Source: Paludibacteraceae bacterium (lineage in GTDB: Bacteria; Bacteroidota; Bacteroidia; Bacteroidales; Paludibacteraceae). From it: 64,000 nt of DNA. The notes beneath the pieces are model-generated. The model saw nothing but the letters and a program-made list of their open reading frames with translations. It was not told where the DNA came from and did not search any database. Shown here piece after piece: positions 45,456-55,280 of this stretch. Both the position numbers and the translations under genes were made by a program. Each line of letters opens with the position of its first letter. Positions within the stretch are counted from its first letter, which is position 1. The DNA lies in contig JAFSPA010000009.1 of assembly GCA_017443145.1 (NCBI GenBank), positions 62,001 through 126,000 on the forward strand. The letters are read 5' to 3'.

Positions 45456-46283
45456 ATGCGTAGAAGCCTATTGGTCATCGTATTTACGTTGGCATATGTA
45501 ACTGTTTGGTCACAGACGGTTACTAATGCCGATTGCTATGAACAAGACCAAAAGGCAGTTATCACGTACTCTTTGGACAAAGAGGCTAATATTGACTTAG
45601 AAGTATCGGTTAACGGCCAAGTGTTCGAGCCTGTTGACCGAACGCATTTGAGTGGTGATGCGGGCGTGAACGTGTCGAAAGGTAAGTCGAAGAAGATTGT
45701 GTGGGATGTGCTGAGCGAACGTTCAGCATTAGTTGGTGATGTACAATTCCGCGTTGTACCGTCGGAGTCTTACAATAACTACAACAAACGTATTCGCAAG
45801 GAGAACTACTACAAGAGCGGCTATCCGGCTTTGTGCAACAAATACTTCAATACTAACGGCACATTCTCTTTGTCCTTTGCAGACGTTGGCATAGCTGCGG
45901 GAATACGGGATAAGAAAGGTGTAGCACCCTTCTATTTTGGCGCAGCGACCATACGGTATAAGTATTTCGAATTAACGCTGGTGTCGTTTGCTATCGAGTT
46001 GTCCTCTATCACTACAAGAGCGACAGATGAGACAGAGATTTACTGGCGTCCGCAAGCACGCTTTGTCATACCGATGACAGAGGATTGGGCGTTTGTGTTT
46101 TCCGCCGGTCCGTCTTACGATATCCTTGACGCATGGGGTGTGTCGGATAGTAAACGTTGGTCCGTAGCGGCAACAGCTCGCATACGATATGGAATCAAAT
46201 TGGCTCAAGTAGAGTTCTATGCAGGTTATGAACATAGCGCTATTATTGCCGGAGCTGCTTTGTCATTAAAATGGGGAAGATGA
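45456..46283 (+). CDS. Exported beta-rich protein, outer membrane barrel-like
   Basis: A 275-residue protein with signal peptide (MRRSLLVIVFTLAYVTVWSQ) . After an Ig-like N-terminal part (ITYSLDKEANIDLEVSVNG, KIVWDVLSERS) the C-terminal half has alternating strands ending in aromatic residues (FYFGAATIRYKYFEL, FVFSAGPSYDIL, VEFYAGYEHSAIIAGAALSL), as in small outer membrane barrels. It starts 2 bases after the AsmA gene and overlaps the caspase gene by 4 bases (ATGA). No named family is recognised. It may anchor or display the caspase-like partner; this is inference. Confidence 0.72.
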   Translation: MRRSLLVIVFTLAYVTVWSQTVTNADCYEQDQKAVITYSLDKEANIDLEVSVNGQVFEPVDRTHLSGDAGVNVSKGKSKKIVWDVLSERSALVGDVQFRVVPSESYNNYNKRIRKENYYKSGYPALCNKYFNTNGTFSLSFADVGIAAGIRDKKGVAPFYFGAATIRYKYFELTLVSFAIELSSITTRATDETEIYWRPQARFVIPMTEDWAFVFSAGPSYDILDAWGVSDSKRWSVAATARIRYGIKLAQVEFYAGYEHSAIIAGAALSLKWGR

Positions 46284-47944
46284 TGAGACGGAAAGTGAAC
46301 ATATTGTCTATTGTGTTGCTGCTATCCACTTGTTTGATGGCACAACAATCTGCGACTACTCCGAAGAAATTCTTCAATATCCAGAAAGTGGTGATTCCTG
46401 CTATTCTGCAAGTGGTAGATGGTTCGGTGGTGTTCGAAGATGCTGACGGCAACCAGACTATTAATGCGTTGGAGACTTGTTATATCCGCATGAAAGTGAC
46501 GAATACAGGTCGTGGAGACGGATACGGTTGCAAAGCCGTTATTCAAGCGACGGGAACAGTAGATGGCATATCTACATCCAACCAGAGTCTGCCGGTTATC
46601 AAACCGGGACAGACGAAAGATATCACGTTCCCGATTAAGACGTCGATGCTGACAAAGAACGGTCAAGTGCGTTTTACGGTTCAAGTGACAGAACCGAACG
46701 GTTTCGGAACGGAAGAGCAAAATCTGGTGATTGCGACACATGAGTTTGATGCGCCAAACGTGCAGATTGTAAGTTATAAGATTCTGGGCAATGCTTCGGG
46801 CGTGCTGAAGAAGCGCGATATCTTCACGCTGCAAGTGATGGTACAAAACACAGCTCACGGCAAAGCGGAACAAGTGCGGTTCGATATTCATTTCCCGGAA
46901 AATATCAGTTGGATGGCAGGAGACATGCAACGGATTGATATTAATACACTTGAGCCGGGAGAGACGAAGATTTATGAGTTTGAGTTAGCGGCAAGTGCTA
47001 ATGCGGCAGATGTAGTTACTATTCCTATTCAACTGAGCGAGAAATACGGCAAGTACGCGAAAGGCACGGAGATAGTTATCAAATTCGGACAAACGGTATC
47101 CGGCAAAGATATTGTTGTAGAGTCGCACCAAGAAGAACACAAAGAGATACAGAAAGGTTCGCTTATATCGGATGTGGATGATAATATTCCTGTGACGAAT
47201 AGTAAAAACAGCAACACGTTTGTGCTTATTATCGCCAACGAGAAGTACCATTCGGTAGGCAACGTGTCTTACGCACTTAATGACGGAAGTATCTTCAAGA
47301 AATATTGCGAACTGACGTTAGGTGTAGATGCCAAGCGGATTCACTATCTGCCTAATGCGACAGGCAATCAGATTAAGACTGAGATTAACTGGCTGCAGAA
47401 TGTGTTGAGTGTGTTTGATAACGCAAATGTGATATTTTATTACGCAGGCCACGGTTTGCCGGATGAGAGTAATCGGACATCGTATCTGATGCCTATTGAC
47501 GGAACGACTAAAGACTTAAGTACGTGCTATAAGTTAGATGATTTGTATGCGTTATTAGGCGAGATGTCGGCTAAGCAAGTGGTGATCTTCATGGATGCTT
47601 GCTTTAGCGGTAGCAATCGTGGTGAAGGCATGTTATCCTCTGCTCGTGGCGTAGCTTTGAAGTCCAAACCGGGACAGCCACAAGGTAATATGGTTGTGTT
47701 CTCTGCGGCTCAAGGAGACGAAACGGCATATCCTTATTCGGCTCAACAACACGGTATGTTTACCTATTTCCTGCTCAAGAAGTTGCAGGAAACAAAAGGT
47801 GATGTGACGTGTGAAGAGTTGGGTGATTATATCAAGACGAAAGTGAAACAACAATCCATTTTGGAGAATAACAAGTCTCAAACACCTTGTATTACTCCAG
47901 CAGCTGATGTGGCTACGGAATGGAAAACTTGGAAATTACGTTGA
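46280..47944 (+). CDS. Exported caspase-like (C14) protease with CARDB-like domains
   Basis: A 554-residue protein with signal peptide (MMRRKVNILSIVLLLSTCLM). Residues ~25-290 are CARDB-like/DUF11-like beta domains (MKVTNTGRGDGYGCKAVI; VMVQNTAHGKAEQVRFDIHF). From about 310 comes a peptidase C14 domain: FVLIIANEKYHSVGNVSYAL, His391 in YYAGHG and Cys441 in DACFSGSNR, the catalytic dyad, with FSAAQGDETAYPY downstream. Such orthocaspases cleave after Arg/Lys in characterised cases. The signal peptide points to periplasm or surface. Start at 46280 (ATGA overlap) is preferred over 46271 or 46283. It is coupled to the DUF4384 gene. Confidence 0.85.
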   Translation: MMRRKVNILSIVLLLSTCLMAQQSATTPKKFFNIQKVVIPAILQVVDGSVVFEDADGNQTINALETCYIRMKVTNTGRGDGYGCKAVIQATGTVDGISTSNQSLPVIKPGQTKDITFPIKTSMLTKNGQVRFTVQVTEPNGFGTEEQNLVIATHEFDAPNVQIVSYKILGNASGVLKKRDIFTLQVMVQNTAHGKAEQVRFDIHFPENISWMAGDMQRIDINTLEPGETKIYEFELAASANAADVVTIPIQLSEKYGKYAKGTEIVIKFGQTVSGKDIVVESHQEEHKEIQKGSLISDVDDNIPVTNSKNSNTFVLIIANEKYHSVGNVSYALNDGSIFKKYCELTLGVDAKRIHYLPNATGNQIKTEINWLQNVLSVFDNANVIFYYAGHGLPDESNRTSYLMPIDGTTKDLSTCYKLDDLYALLGEMSAKQVVIFMDACFSGSNRGEGMLSSARGVALKSKPGQPQGNMVVFSAAQGDETAYPYSAQQHGMFTYFLLKKLQETKGDVTCEELGDYIKTKVKQQSILENNKSQTPCITPAADVATEWKTWKLR

Positions 47945-48825
47945 TGAAAAGAGTACTATTGATATTACTGTGCGCGATGTCACTACCTTTGTTTGCAGCA
48001 AAGGAGAAATTGACTAATGTCTCGATTACGTATGACTATCTGTCGAACGATAGAAACGAGTCCAAAGCTGAGGCTGAGATTCATGCAATTGAGAAAGCTA
48101 AACGTAGAGCGTTGGAGAAAGCTTTTGGTGTAGACGTGAGCAGTATTGTTGTGTCGATGGACAGAGAGAACTTCGAAGAAGGCAGACTCTTTAGTGACGA
48201 AGAGTTTTTCTCGTTGGGTAGTACAGTAGCCAAAGGCGAATGGATTGAAACCGTAACGGAAAAGATTCTGAGCATCTATCACGACGGCGACGTTTGGCAC
48301 GTGCGCGTATTTGTAGAAGGTAAGGCGCGTGAGAAAAGTGGTGTGCCAATCGATTTGCAATATGCTTTCATCAATAATTCGCACGACAAACAAAACCGAA
48401 CGACGTACTACGATAACGACGATATATTTCTGCGCTTTACTTCTCCCGTAAGTGGCGCATTGTGCGTTTATTTGATAGATAACGAGAAAACGGCTTACTG
48501 TTTGTTGCCGTATATGCGTAGCGAAAAAGGTTATCAAGATGTTCGTGCGAACAGGGATTATGTGTTTTTTAGTTCGGATAGGGATAAAGAAGCGGATGAG
48601 TATGTGCTAACGACACAAACGGCCGTGGAACACAATGTATTGTACGTGATTTTCTCTCCGAATAAGTTTACGAAGGCTCGCGATCGTAAAGGAGCTCGCA
48701 ACTGGCGTAAGCAGCAGGTTCCTCGCAATCTACCGTATAAAGATTTTGTCGAATGGCTTGCGAAGGTTCAGACTGCGGATAAAAACATGCAAGTTCGTAC
48801 GGAAGTCATATCGATTTTCCAATAA
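47944..48825 (+). CDS. Exported DUF4384 domain protein
   Basis: A 293-residue protein with signal peptide (MKRVLLILLCAMSLPLFAAK). Residues ~25-130 contain a long helix (EAEIHAIEKAKRRALEKAF) then strands; residues ~150-280 match DUF4384 (YYDNDDIFLRFTSPVSGALCVYLID, then CLLPYM and YVLTTQTAVEHNVLYVIFS). DUF4384 is often found with caspase-like proteases, as here, where it starts in the TGATG overlap with the caspase stop. The start at 47944 is chosen over 47920 because the signal peptide begins there. The role is unknown. Confidence 0.8.
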   Translation: MKRVLLILLCAMSLPLFAAKEKLTNVSITYDYLSNDRNESKAEAEIHAIEKAKRRALEKAFGVDVSSIVVSMDRENFEEGRLFSDEEFFSLGSTVAKGEWIETVTEKILSIYHDGDVWHVRVFVEGKAREKSGVPIDLQYAFINNSHDKQNRTTYYDNDDIFLRFTSPVSGALCVYLIDNEKTAYCLLPYMRSEKGYQDVRANRDYVFFSSDRDKEADEYVLTTQTAVEHNVLYVIFSPNKFTKARDRKGARNWRKQQVPRNLPYKDFVEWLAKVQTADKNMQVRTEVISIFQ

Positions 48826-48830
48826 TCAAA

Positions 48831-48901
48831 AGTGGCGTAAGAGTGGCGTAAGAGTGGCTGCAAAGGTAGCGTATCCCTTGCGTATCCTATGCGTATCCTT
48901 T
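48831..48901. repeat. Two 11-bp tandem arrays
   Basis: AGTGGCGTAAG occurs twice (48831-48852) with a diverged third copy; then GCGTATCCCTT, GCGTATCCTAT and GCGTATCCTTT (48869-48901). Both blocks have the 11-base period. Confidence 0.72.
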
Positions 48902-48913
48902 GCTAAAAATTAA

Positions 48914-48934
48914 GAGCGCGAAAAGCGCTCTTTT
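48914..48934. terminator. Bidirectional terminator between the caspase operon and tRNA-fMet
   Basis: GAGCGC (48914-48919) pairs with GCGCTC (48925-48930). TTTT follows on the plus strand and TTAATTTT on the minus strand, so it can end both convergent transcripts. Confidence 0.78.
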
Positions 48935-48936
48935 AG

Positions 48937-49008
<72 letters not shown>

Positions 49009-49018
49009 AAATCGGCTG

Positions 49019-49050
49019 CAAAAGTACTGCTATTTTTTGACATACACAAA
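49019..49050 (-). promoter_or_regulatory. Promoter of tRNA-fMet
   Basis: Minus-strand TTTG (49047-49050), spacer 20, TACTTTTG (49019-49026), followed by GCAGC; the tRNA begins about 10 bases beyond. Confidence 0.78.
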
Positions 49051-49097
49051 TTTTTTTGCAAAAAAATGCCATTTTTCGTTGATTTTTAGGAATTTTA

Positions 49098-49129
49098 TTT
49101 GCACGTTCCAATAAAATGTAGTAATTTTG
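49098..49129 (+). promoter_or_regulatory. Promoter of secDF
   Basis: TTTG (49098-49101), spacer 20, TAATTTTG (49122-49129), followed by GCACG. The leader to the ATG at 49212 is 82 bases and ends in AATAACTATTATG. Confidence 0.78.
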
Positions 49130-49211
49130 CACGCTTTTTGTGCGTGGTGCGCAGTCGCGCGCATGAGAGCAACTAATTGGTAAGAGAAATAAATTATTAA
49201 AAATAACTATT

Positions 49212-52200
49212 ATGCAAAACAAAGGACTTGTTAGAATTTTGGCTGTGTGCCTTGCGTTGGTATGCGCCTTCTACCTCTCTTTCAGTTTTATTACTTCGCA
49301 CTATGACAAGCAAGCGAAGAAGTATGCTGACGGAGATTCCGTAAAAGAGTACTTCTATTTGGACTCTATTGCGACTCAAAAAGTTTGGTTTGGTTACACC
49401 CTGAAAGAGTGCCGCGAGAAAGAGATTAACCTCGGTTTGGACTTGAAAGGCGGTATGAACGTAACCATGGAGGTATCTGTTCCGGATATTCTCCGCGCTC
49501 TGAGTGGTTACAACACGACAGAGAACTTCAACAACGCCATGGCAATGGCTCAACAGAAACAAAAAACCAGTGGTACCGACTTTGTGACTCTGTTTATTGA
49601 GTCTTACAAAGAAATAGACCCCGAGGCTCAACTTGCGAGCATATTCTCGACTTTTGAGCTGAAAGACAAAGTGACACTTAACTCGACGAATGCTGAAGTT
49701 GAGAAAGTGATTCGCGAAGAGGTTGATGGTGCTATCAATAACTCGTTCAACGTACTTCGTACCCGTATAGACCGTTTTGGTGTTGTTCAACCGAACATCC
49801 AGAAGCTGAGCCAACCGGGTCGTATTTTGATTGAGTTGCCGGGTATCAAAGAGCCTGAGCGTGTACGTAAACTTCTCCAAGGTTCTGCGAATCTTGAGTT
49901 CTGGGAGACTTATGAGTTTGCTGACTTGCTGCCGCAAATGGCACAGATTAATGCCGAATATGCGAAAGCTAATGCCGCAGAAGCAACAGAAGCTCCTAAA
50001 GCAGAAGAGAAAAAAGAAGACGTTAAGAGCGATGACCTGACGGATTTGGTTGAGAATTTAGGTCAAGACAGTTTGGCACAATTGGAAGCAGACCAAGCCG
50101 CAGCCGTTGAGAAATACAAGAAAGAGAATCCTCTGTTTGCTATTCTCAACCCGAGCATCAACAACGCCGGTCAAGCGTTCCGTGGTCCAGTAGTAGGCTC
50201 TGTTCACTATACCGATACGGCTCGCGTGAATGCGATGTTGAGCTCTACGGTTGCAAAGCAAGTACTTCCTCGTGACCTTCGTTTGAAATGGACCGTTAAA
50301 GCTATTGATGAGGCAGGTTCATACTACCAACTCGTAGCCCTGAAAGCACAACGCGATGGTCGTGCAAGTCTGGAAGGCGACGTTATTACGGACGCTCGTG
50401 CAGACTTCAGCCAACTGAGTGCTTATGCCAACGTATCGATGTCGATGAACGCAGAAGGTGCTAAAGCATGGCAACGCATCACTCGCGATAATATCGGCAA
50501 ATCGATTGCTATTGTACTGGACGGATATGTTTACAGCTTCCCGACTGTACAAAACGAGATCGCAGGTGGTAACAGCCAGATTACCGGTAACTTCACAGTA
50601 GAAGAGGCAAAAGACCTGGCAAACACTCTCAAATCCGGTAAGATGCCGGCTCCAGCTCGCATCATTCAAGAGGATGTTGTTGGTCCGTCTCTGGGTCGTG
50701 AAGCTATTCAATCTGGTATGTGGTCCTTCTTGCTCGGCTTCCTGCTGATTCTCATTTACATGATTTTCTACTATGGTTGGATTCCTGGTCTTATTGCCGA
50801 TGCTGCTTTGCTGTGCAACGTATTCCTGCTGGTAGGTATCTTAGCATCGTTCTCAGCCGTTCTGACTCTGCCGGGTATTGCCGGTATCGTGCTGACGATG
50901 GGTATGGCGGTGGATGCGAACGTGCTTATTTATGAGCGTATCCGTGAGGAGATTCGTGCCGGTAAGAATATGCGTAAGGCTATTGCCGATGGTTTCAAAG
51001 GTGCGATTTCCGCTATTGTGGATGCTAACGTAACATCCTTCTTGACGGGTGTGATTTTGGCTATCTTCGGTACCGGTCCTATCAAAGGTTTCGCAGTTAC
51101 TTACATGATTGGTATTGTTTCATCCTTCCTGACAGCCGTATTTATCACCCGTCTGTTGCTCGAGGACTATGCAAAGAACGAGAACGCCAAAGAACTGAGT
51201 TTCACAACTAAGCTGATGCAAAACTTCTTGCAGAATATGCACATTAACTTTGTTGGTGCACGTAAGTGGTTCTACTGCATTGCCGGCACATTGGTAGTTG
51301 TTGGTATCCTCGGTTTGGATCCTCATATCTTCGGTAAACTGAATCTGGGTATCGACTTCTCGGGTGGACGTAACTACGTTGTTCGTTTTGCCCAAGACGT
51401 GAACACGCAAGAAGTGACAAACTCGTTGACGGATGTGTTTATGGAGAAGAATGCCGAAGGTGAGAACCTGTCTCTGCGCGTTATCACTATCGGTAACCCG
51501 AACCAAGTTCGTATCTCGACAAACTTCCTCATCAATGAGAATTCTGAAGATGTGGATGAGCAAATTGAAGCACTTATCTACGAGGGCTGCAAACCGTATC
51601 TGGATGAGAGCATCACATTAGAGCAATTCAAATCCACAGAGATTAATCCGGAGATTGGTATTATGCAATCGCAGAAAGTCGGTCCTGCCATTGCGGACGA
51701 TATTACTTCCGCCGCTATCATCGCCGTTATCTGCGCACTTATCGGTATCTTCCTGTATATCTTACTGCGTTTCCGCAACTTTGCTTACTCAGTAGGCGCA
51801 GTAACAGCCTTGTTCCATGATACAGTTTTGGTACTTGGATCGTACGCTATCTTGTGGAAGATTATGCCTTTCTCCATGGAGATTGACCAAGCATTTATTG
51901 CAGCAATTTTGACCGTTATTGGTTACTCTATCAACGATACCGTGGTTATTTTTGACCGTGTACGTGAGTACAACACACTCTACCCGAAACGTGATGGCGC
52001 ACAAAACATCAACGAAGCCTTGAATGCAACGCTTAGCCGTTCGTTCTCGACATCAATGTCTACCTTCGTAGTATTGCTGGCTATCTTCGTATTCGGCGGA
52101 GAGTCCATTCGCGGATTCGTATTTGCATTGCTGCTTGGCGTTATCGTAGGTACATTCTCCAGTATCGGTATCGCTCCGCAAGTTGCTTACGAAATCCAAC

Positions 52201-52247
52201 GTGCACAACAACGTCGTCGCGAGAAGAAAGCGTTGAAAAACAAATAA
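49212..52247 (+). CDS. secDF: Protein translocase subunit SecDF (fused)
   Basis: A 1011-residue fusion of SecD and SecF that uses the proton gradient to help Sec export. TM1 lies near residues 10-28; the SecD motif GLDLKGGMNVTMEV follows and a large P1 domain. Six-segment SecD and SecF cores are seen: GMAVDANVLIYERIREEI (SecD motif D4), GIDFSGGRNYVVRF (SecF D1) and GYSINDTVVIFDRVREY (SecF D4). A stretch of Ala/Glu/Lys around 260-280 is an insertion in the first periplasmic part. The fused form is typical of Bacteroidetes. It has its own promoter and is followed by a terminator. Confidence 0.96.
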   Translation: MQNKGLVRILAVCLALVCAFYLSFSFITSHYDKQAKKYADGDSVKEYFYLDSIATQKVWFGYTLKECREKEINLGLDLKGGMNVTMEVSVPDILRALSGYNTTENFNNAMAMAQQKQKTSGTDFVTLFIESYKEIDPEAQLASIFSTFELKDKVTLNSTNAEVEKVIREEVDGAINNSFNVLRTRIDRFGVVQPNIQKLSQPGRILIELPGIKEPERVRKLLQGSANLEFWETYEFADLLPQMAQINAEYAKANAAEATEAPKAEEKKEDVKSDDLTDLVENLGQDSLAQLEADQAAAVEKYKKENPLFAILNPSINNAGQAFRGPVVGSVHYTDTARVNAMLSSTVAKQVLPRDLRLKWTVKAIDEAGSYYQLVALKAQRDGRASLEGDVITDARADFSQLSAYANVSMSMNAEGAKAWQRITRDNIGKSIAIVLDGYVYSFPTVQNEIAGGNSQITGNFTVEEAKDLANTLKSGKMPAPARIIQEDVVGPSLGREAIQSGMWSFLLGFLLILIYMIFYYGWIPGLIADAALLCNVFLLVGILASFSAVLTLPGIAGIVLTMGMAVDANVLIYERIREEIRAGKNMRKAIADGFKGAISAIVDANVTSFLTGVILAIFGTGPIKGFAVTYMIGIVSSFLTAVFITRLLLEDYAKNENAKELSFTTKLMQNFLQNMHINFVGARKWFYCIAGTLVVVGILGLDPHIFGKLNLGIDFSGGRNYVVRFAQDVNTQEVTNSLTDVFMEKNAEGENLSLRVITIGNPNQVRISTNFLINENSEDVDEQIEALIYEGCKPYLDESITLEQFKSTEINPEIGIMQSQKVGPAIADDITSAAIIAVICALIGIFLYILLRFRNFAYSVGAVTALFHDTVLVLGSYAILWKIMPFSMEIDQAFIAAILTVIGYSINDTVVIFDRVREYNTLYPKRDGAQNINEALNATLSRSFSTSMSTFVVLLAIFVFGGESIRGFVFALLLGVIVGTFSSIGIAPQVAYEIQRAQQRRREKKALKNK

Positions 52248-52276
52248 TTTGACCGCGCGTGCGTGCGTGTAATACA

Positions 52277-52313
52277 AATATGGAGTCGGGTGTATATCGC
52301 GACTCCATATTTT
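52277..52313 (+). terminator. Intrinsic terminator after secDF
   Basis: AATATGGAGTCG (52277-52288) pairs perfectly with CGACTCCATATT (52300-52311), followed by T. The ATG of clpP is only 20 bases downstream, and no promoter boxes fit between. Confidence 0.85.
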
Positions 52314-52333
52314 AACCTCAAAATAGTACTATT

Positions 52334-53017
52334 ATGCAAAATGATTTTTTGAAGTTCGCCGTTTCACAAGGTCTCAACTCCATGCACGTGGAGAAAGTAA
52401 TGAGTGAGTCCGCTAGCCGAAGCGTTATATCAGACAACTATATTAGTCCGTCTATTTTGGAAGAACGCCAACTGAATGTGACTCAAATGGATGTATTCAG
52501 CCGTTTGATGATGGATCGTATCATCTTCCTTGGAACGGATATTAACGATTATACAGCCAATGTGATACAAGCTCAGCTGCTTTATCTTGATTCGGCAGAC
52601 TCTGATCGAGATATCAGCATCTATCTCAATACTCCCGGTGGCTCCGTTTATGCAGGATTAGGTATTTATGATACGATGCAGTTTGTTAAATCACGCGTTG
52701 CAACTATATGCACCGGTCTTGCAGCTTCCATGGGAGCTGTGCTTCTGGTTGCCGGAGAGCAAGGAATGCGCGCAGCATTACCTCATAGTCGGGTCATGAT
52801 TCATCAACCACTCGGAGGTATTCAGGGTCAAGCATCTGATATTGAGATTACTGCTCGTGAGATATTGAAACTTAAAGAGGAACTTTATCAGATTATCGCC
52901 CAACATTCGGGACAATCTATTGAGCGTATTCGTCAAGATGCCGACCGTGATCACTGGATGACCGCACAAGAAGCATTGGAGTATAAGATGATTGATAAAG
53001 TGTATACACGTAAGTAA
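52334..53017 (+). CDS. clpP: ATP-dependent Clp protease proteolytic subunit
   Basis: Serine protease that forms the double heptamer barrel fed by ClpX. The 227-residue product shows the triad Ser132 ([10 protein letters not shown]), His157 (MIHQPLGG) and Asp206, and the hydrophobic pocket motif [19 protein letters not shown] ~30-residue N-terminal extension, probably removed by self-processing, precedes the body. The ATG follows leader AGTACTATTATG, without Shine-Dalgarno. Its stop overlaps the clpX start (TAATG). Confidence 0.96.
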   Translation: MQNDFLKFAVSQGLNSMHVEKVMSESASRSVISDNYISPSILEERQLNVTQMDVFSRLMMDRIIFLGTDINDYTANVIQAQLLYLDSADSDRDISIYLNTPGGSVYAGLGIYDTMQFVKSRVATICTGLAASMGAVLLVAGEQGMRAALPHSRVMIHQPLGGIQGQASDIEITAREILKLKEELYQIIAQHSGQSIERIRQDADRDHWMTAQEALEYKMIDKVYTRK

Positions 53018-54261
53018 TGGCTAAGATTCAAAGTGATTGCTGTTCGTTCTGCGGACGTCCTATGAAGCATCTATTTTCTTCGGAAGACGGAGCTATGATT
53101 TGTGACGAATGCATCGAGCGCGGCCATCAAATGGTACAAGAGATGATGGCTCAAGAAGCAAAAGGAGGAAAAGGTAATACGTTAAATCTTCATTCGCTTC
53201 CTAAGCCTGCAGATATCAAAGCATTTTTGGACCAATACGTTATTGGGCAAGATGATGCTAAAAGATATCTGTCTGTCGCTGTTTATAATCATTACAAGCG
53301 GCTCTTGCAGCCAAAAGATGATGGTGTAGAGATTGAGAAGTCCAATATCATTCTGGTTGGTTCAACCGGTACGGGAAAGACACTTCTTGCGCGGACAATT
53401 GCCAAGATGCTGAAAGTGCCATTTACCATTGTTGATGCAACTGTTTTGACCGAAGCAGGTTATGTGGGCGAAGATGTGGAATCGCTACTTGTTCGTCTTT
53501 TACAGGAGTCTGATTATAATGTCAAAAAGGCAGAGCAAGGTATCGTTTTTATCGATGAAATCGACAAAATTGCGCGCAAGTCAGATAATCCATCTATCAC
53601 CCGCGACGTGAGTGGAGAAGGTGTTCAGCAGGCGTTGCTCAAGCTATTAGAAGGAAGTGTCGTGAATGTTCCACCACAAGGAGGACGCAAACATCCGGAA
53701 CAAGAATTCATAAAGGTTGATACGCAGAATATACTCTTCATCTGCGGTGGTGCTTTTGATGGTATAGAGCGTAAGATTGCTCAACGTCTCAATACACAAG
53801 TTGTCGGTTTTGACGCATCTCAAAAGGCACAGAGTTTTGACAAAAACGACTTGCTCAAATATATAGCTCCGCAAGACTTGAAGTCGTTTGGCTTAATTCC
53901 CGAGATTGTAGGTCGTTTGCCGATTTTAACATACCTTAAGCCGTTAGACAAAGCTGCACTTCGCAATATCCTTGTTCAACCGAAGAACGCCATCACCAAA
54001 CAGTATCAGAAACTACTTGCGATGGATGGTATAGATCTTGTGTTCGATGAAGAGGCGTTAGACTATATTGTCGATAAGGCCATCGAATTTAAGTTAGGCG
54101 CTCGTGGTTTGCGGAGTTTGACCGAAACGATTATGATGGATATCATGTTCGACTTGCCATCTCGCACAGATCAATCCGACTCCCGATTTGTAATCACCAA
54201 ACAACTGGCGGAGCAGAAACTGAATAAGGCAGATACGATGCGTTTGCGTTCGGCTGTTTAA
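53017..54261 (+). CDS. clpX: ATP-dependent Clp protease ATP-binding subunit ClpX
   Basis: AAA+ unfoldase that selects substrates for ClpP. The 414-residue protein has the N-terminal C4 zinc-binding domain (CCSFCGRP and [10 protein letters not shown]), Walker A GSTGTGKT, Walker [10 protein letters not shown], sensor regions and the pore-loop/IGF-type contacts in the middle. A long family length and order are normal. It shares TAATG with clpP, and ends near the convergent radical SAM gene (stop at 54258), overlapping it by 4 bases. Confidence 0.96.
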   Translation: MAKIQSDCCSFCGRPMKHLFSSEDGAMICDECIERGHQMVQEMMAQEAKGGKGNTLNLHSLPKPADIKAFLDQYVIGQDDAKRYLSVAVYNHYKRLLQPKDDGVEIEKSNIILVGSTGTGKTLLARTIAKMLKVPFTIVDATVLTEAGYVGEDVESLLVRLLQESDYNVKKAEQGIVFIDEIDKIARKSDNPSITRDVSGEGVQQALLKLLEGSVVNVPPQGGRKHPEQEFIKVDTQNILFICGGAFDGIERKIAQRLNTQVVGFDASQKAQSFDKNDLLKYIAPQDLKSFGLIPEIVGRLPILTYLKPLDKAALRNILVQPKNAITKQYQKLLAMDGIDLVFDEEALDYIVDKAIEFKLGARGLRSLTETIMMDIMFDLPSRTDQSDSRFVITKQLAEQKLNKADTMRLRSAV

Positions 54262-55280
54262 GGCTCGCAGTTGGAACAGATTTGCAGTGTGGACCGCTTT
54301 CGGAGAACAGACTCCCGGAAGCGGTTTGCTTTATCACTATGATAGATCTCCGAAAGGGATGAAGTGAAGATGTTCCCAAACGGATATTGTCCATTTTTGT
54401 CAAAGCAGCACGGCAAGACATCTCCATGAACCGTAATAACACATCCTGTCCATAAACGATAGCAACTACGTCCAGGTTTGCGTTTTAGGTGATATAGTCC
54501 GTCTTTTCGTTTAACGTAGCGGGAGTATTTTTCATTGGTCGGCATTAGAGGATGTCCATGCTCGTAATCATATAGTTGCGCAGTCTTGAGTGTCAAACTA
54601 TCAGCACCCATCTTACGATATCGTTGAGAAATCGTTGACCATTCGTTCTCATTGGTCCGCAAACGGAGCATCTGTAATTCGATATGTGTGCTACTTCCTG
54701 TTGTGTCTTTTGCTTGACGAAGAGAGACTAAGCCTTCCATTGCTTTATGCAAACTGCCACCAACTCGATATGCTCCGTAGCTCTCTTCAGACAGACCATC
54801 TATAGATACGATAATGCGATTGAGGCCGGATTGCATAAGTTGTTTCGCCAGTAAAGGTGTAAGTGCTAAGGCATTGGTAGAAAGAATTGTATGAATACCT
54901 TCCTTATGAGCCAATTGAATCATTTCCGGCAGGTCTTTATTCAATAATGGTTCGCCCTGGAAATAGAACTGCATGGTATGAACAGAAGTCTTTACCTGTT
55001 CTAAGATTTGCTTGAAATGGGTCATAGTTAACAAGTCTCGGCAGACATCAGTCTTTTTGTTTCGCATCCCGACAGGACATTCCGGACAACTTAATTGGCA
55101 GAAATTTGCCGGTTCCACCGATACAAACGTAGGTAAATGACGCACACGCACTATCCCTAAAAGAGACAGTGCGTAGGAGAACTCGGCTTTCAGTATGTTG
55201 ATTAGTCGCTTAATATCTAATGAATAACTAACGGTTAACGGGTATTTTGTTGATGCGGCGTTCGTGACGTCCGCCTTCAA
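54258..55280 (-). CDS. Radical SAM/SPASM domain protein
   Basis: The core is [11 protein letters not shown], the CxxxCxxC motif that binds the 4Fe-4S cluster and SAM. The strand-helix pattern that follows ([53 protein letters not shown]) is that of a TIM-barrel SAM enzyme. C-terminal Cys residues ([22 protein letters not shown]) form a SPASM auxiliary cluster site. The start is uncertain: homologous N-terminal sequence begins around [17 protein letters not shown], but no ATG, GTG or TTG lies between the rpiB stop and there, so I chose the TTG at 55280, inside rpiB (53-base overlap). It may modify peptides or other substrates; none can be named. Confidence 0.75.
   Translation of the reverse strand: MKADVTNAASTKYPLTVSYSLDIKRLINILKAEFSYALSLLGIVRVRHLPTFVSVEPANFCQLSCPECPVGMRNKKTDVCRDLLTMTHFKQILEQVKTSVHTMQFYFQGEPLLNKDLPEMIQLAHKEGIHTILSTNALALTPLLAKQLMQSGLNRIIVSIDGLSEESYGAYRVGGSLHKAMEGLVSLRQAKDTTGSSTHIELQMLRLRTNENEWSTISQRYRKMGADSLTLKTAQLYDYEHGHPLMPTNEKYSRYVKRKDGLYHLKRKPGRSCYRLWTGCVITVHGDVLPCCFDKNGQYPFGNIFTSSLSEIYHSDKANRFRESVLRKRSTLQICSNCEP

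Noticed and set aside
49197..49937. 246-residue minus-strand frame inside secDF
   Set aside because: It is antisense to a clearly coding frame with full SecD motifs and shows no family traits.
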